Source: Bacillota bacterium
GTDB taxonomy: Bacteria; Bacillota; Clostridia; Peptostreptococcales; Anaerovoracaceae
DNA: 5,273 nt
Reading direction: 5' to 3'
Assembly: GCA_017621195.1 (NCBI GenBank)
Contig: JAGATO010000316.1
Span: 1 to 5,273, forward strand
Part shown: in pieces, positions 5,092 to 5,273 of the stretch
Layout: each line of letters begins with the position of its first letter
Numbering within the stretch: the first letter of the stretch is position 1
Made by a program: the position numbers and the translations under genes
Notes under the pieces: model-generated
Database searches by the model: none
The model's input: the letters and a program-made list of their open reading frames with translations, nothing else
What the model was told of the DNA's origin: nothing

Positions 5092-5123
5092 TTGTAACGA
5101 AGAAAAAAATATGATAATATAAT
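5092..5123 (+). promoter_or_regulatory. Possible promoter for tadA
   Basis: A perfect TATAAT lies at 5118-5123 in an AT-rich stretch 35 bases before the tadA ATG. The best -35-like sequence, TTGTAA at 5092-5097, is 20 bases away, which is long; TAATAT at 5115-5120 gives a 17-base spacer but a weaker -10. Its place between two genes supports a start of transcription here, but the -35 is weak. Confidence 0.4.
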
Positions 5124-5158
5124 ACGGATAGTCAGAACCAGTAAGAAAGAGAGAATGT

Positions 5159-5273
5159 ATGGAAGAAGCGCTGCCGGAAGTACGATTCATGGAAGAGGCC
5201 GTCAAGGAGGCACTAAAAGCGCTGGAGCTGATGGAGGTTCCGGTGGGAGCCGTTATTGTCCGGGACGGACAGA
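5159..5273 (+). CDS. tadA: TadA N-terminus (partial): tRNA-specific adenosine deaminase
   Basis: The first 38 codons read MEEALPEVRFMEEAVKEALKAL followed by ELMEVPVGAVIVRDGQ; the window ends before the HAE and PCxxC zinc motifs. The pattern FMxEAxxEAxKAxxxxEVPVGAVIVxDG is the family start. TadA changes the wobble adenosine of tRNA-Arg(ACG) to inosine, a cytosolic step needed to read CGN arginine codons. The first ATG is chosen although the ribosome binding site is only a weak AAAGAGAG. The alternative internal ATG at 5189 has none. Other deaminases, such as guanine deaminase, are less likely because EVPVGAVIV fits TadA best. Confidence 0.88.
   Translation, partial: MEEALPEVRFMEEAVKEALKALELMEVPVGAVIVRDGQ

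Noticed and set aside
4453..5205. Minus-strand reading frame of 250 codons
   Set aside because: It is the antisense of the 316-residue gene, very rich in Arg, Ser and Pro, as GC-rich shadow frames are.

Overview
The window looks like chromosomal DNA from a mid-GC Firmicute, most likely a member of the Clostridia. I infer this from the strong AGGAGG-type ribosome binding sites, the ribD-ribE-ribBA operon order behind an FMN riboswitch, and proteins that resemble clostridial families. I could not run a search, so the genus is not determined. I see no insertion sequence, CRISPR array, integrase or phage gene.

Left part (1-2418, minus strand): a riboflavin biosynthesis operon. Transcription runs from a promoter near 2390-2418 through an FMN riboswitch (2246-2362) and a long leader with two intrinsic-terminator hairpins in series (2185-2229 and 2129-2163). 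It then enters ribD (deaminase/reductase), ribE (riboflavin synthase) and the first 11 codons of ribBA, which leaves the window at base 1. ribD and ribE overlap by 46 bases, and ribBA starts 17 bases after ribE. RibBA supplies the first steps of both branches, RibD carries out two middle steps and RibE forms riboflavin. FMN made from riboflavin would shut the operon down through the riboswitch. Two of these proteins carry unusual low-complexity additions: a 20-odd-residue polar N-terminus on RibD, and a Ser/Ala/Gly linker built of 18-bp repeats inside the RibE C-terminus.

Middle (2419-3251, plus strand): a probable two-gene unit of unknown function. A 47-codon ORF at 2565-2708 is followed four bases later by a 131-residue protein with one N-terminal membrane segment. 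Downstream is a non-coding stretch that holds a possible gene-start remnant, then a bidirectional terminator (3216-3251) shared with the convergent tRNA.

Right part (3260-5273): a minus-strand CvpA-family membrane protein gene, with tRNA-Arg(CCT) 55 bases downstream. Divergent from cvpA, after a 92-base gap, is a 316-residue uncharacterised protein on the plus strand. Last comes the start of tadA (tRNA adenosine deaminase), truncated by the window edge.

Most of the content is ordinary housekeeping. The points most worth a second look are the layered leader of the rib operon, the repeat-built linker in RibE, and the small-ORF/membrane-protein pair. I did not find convincing evidence of a wholly new system.
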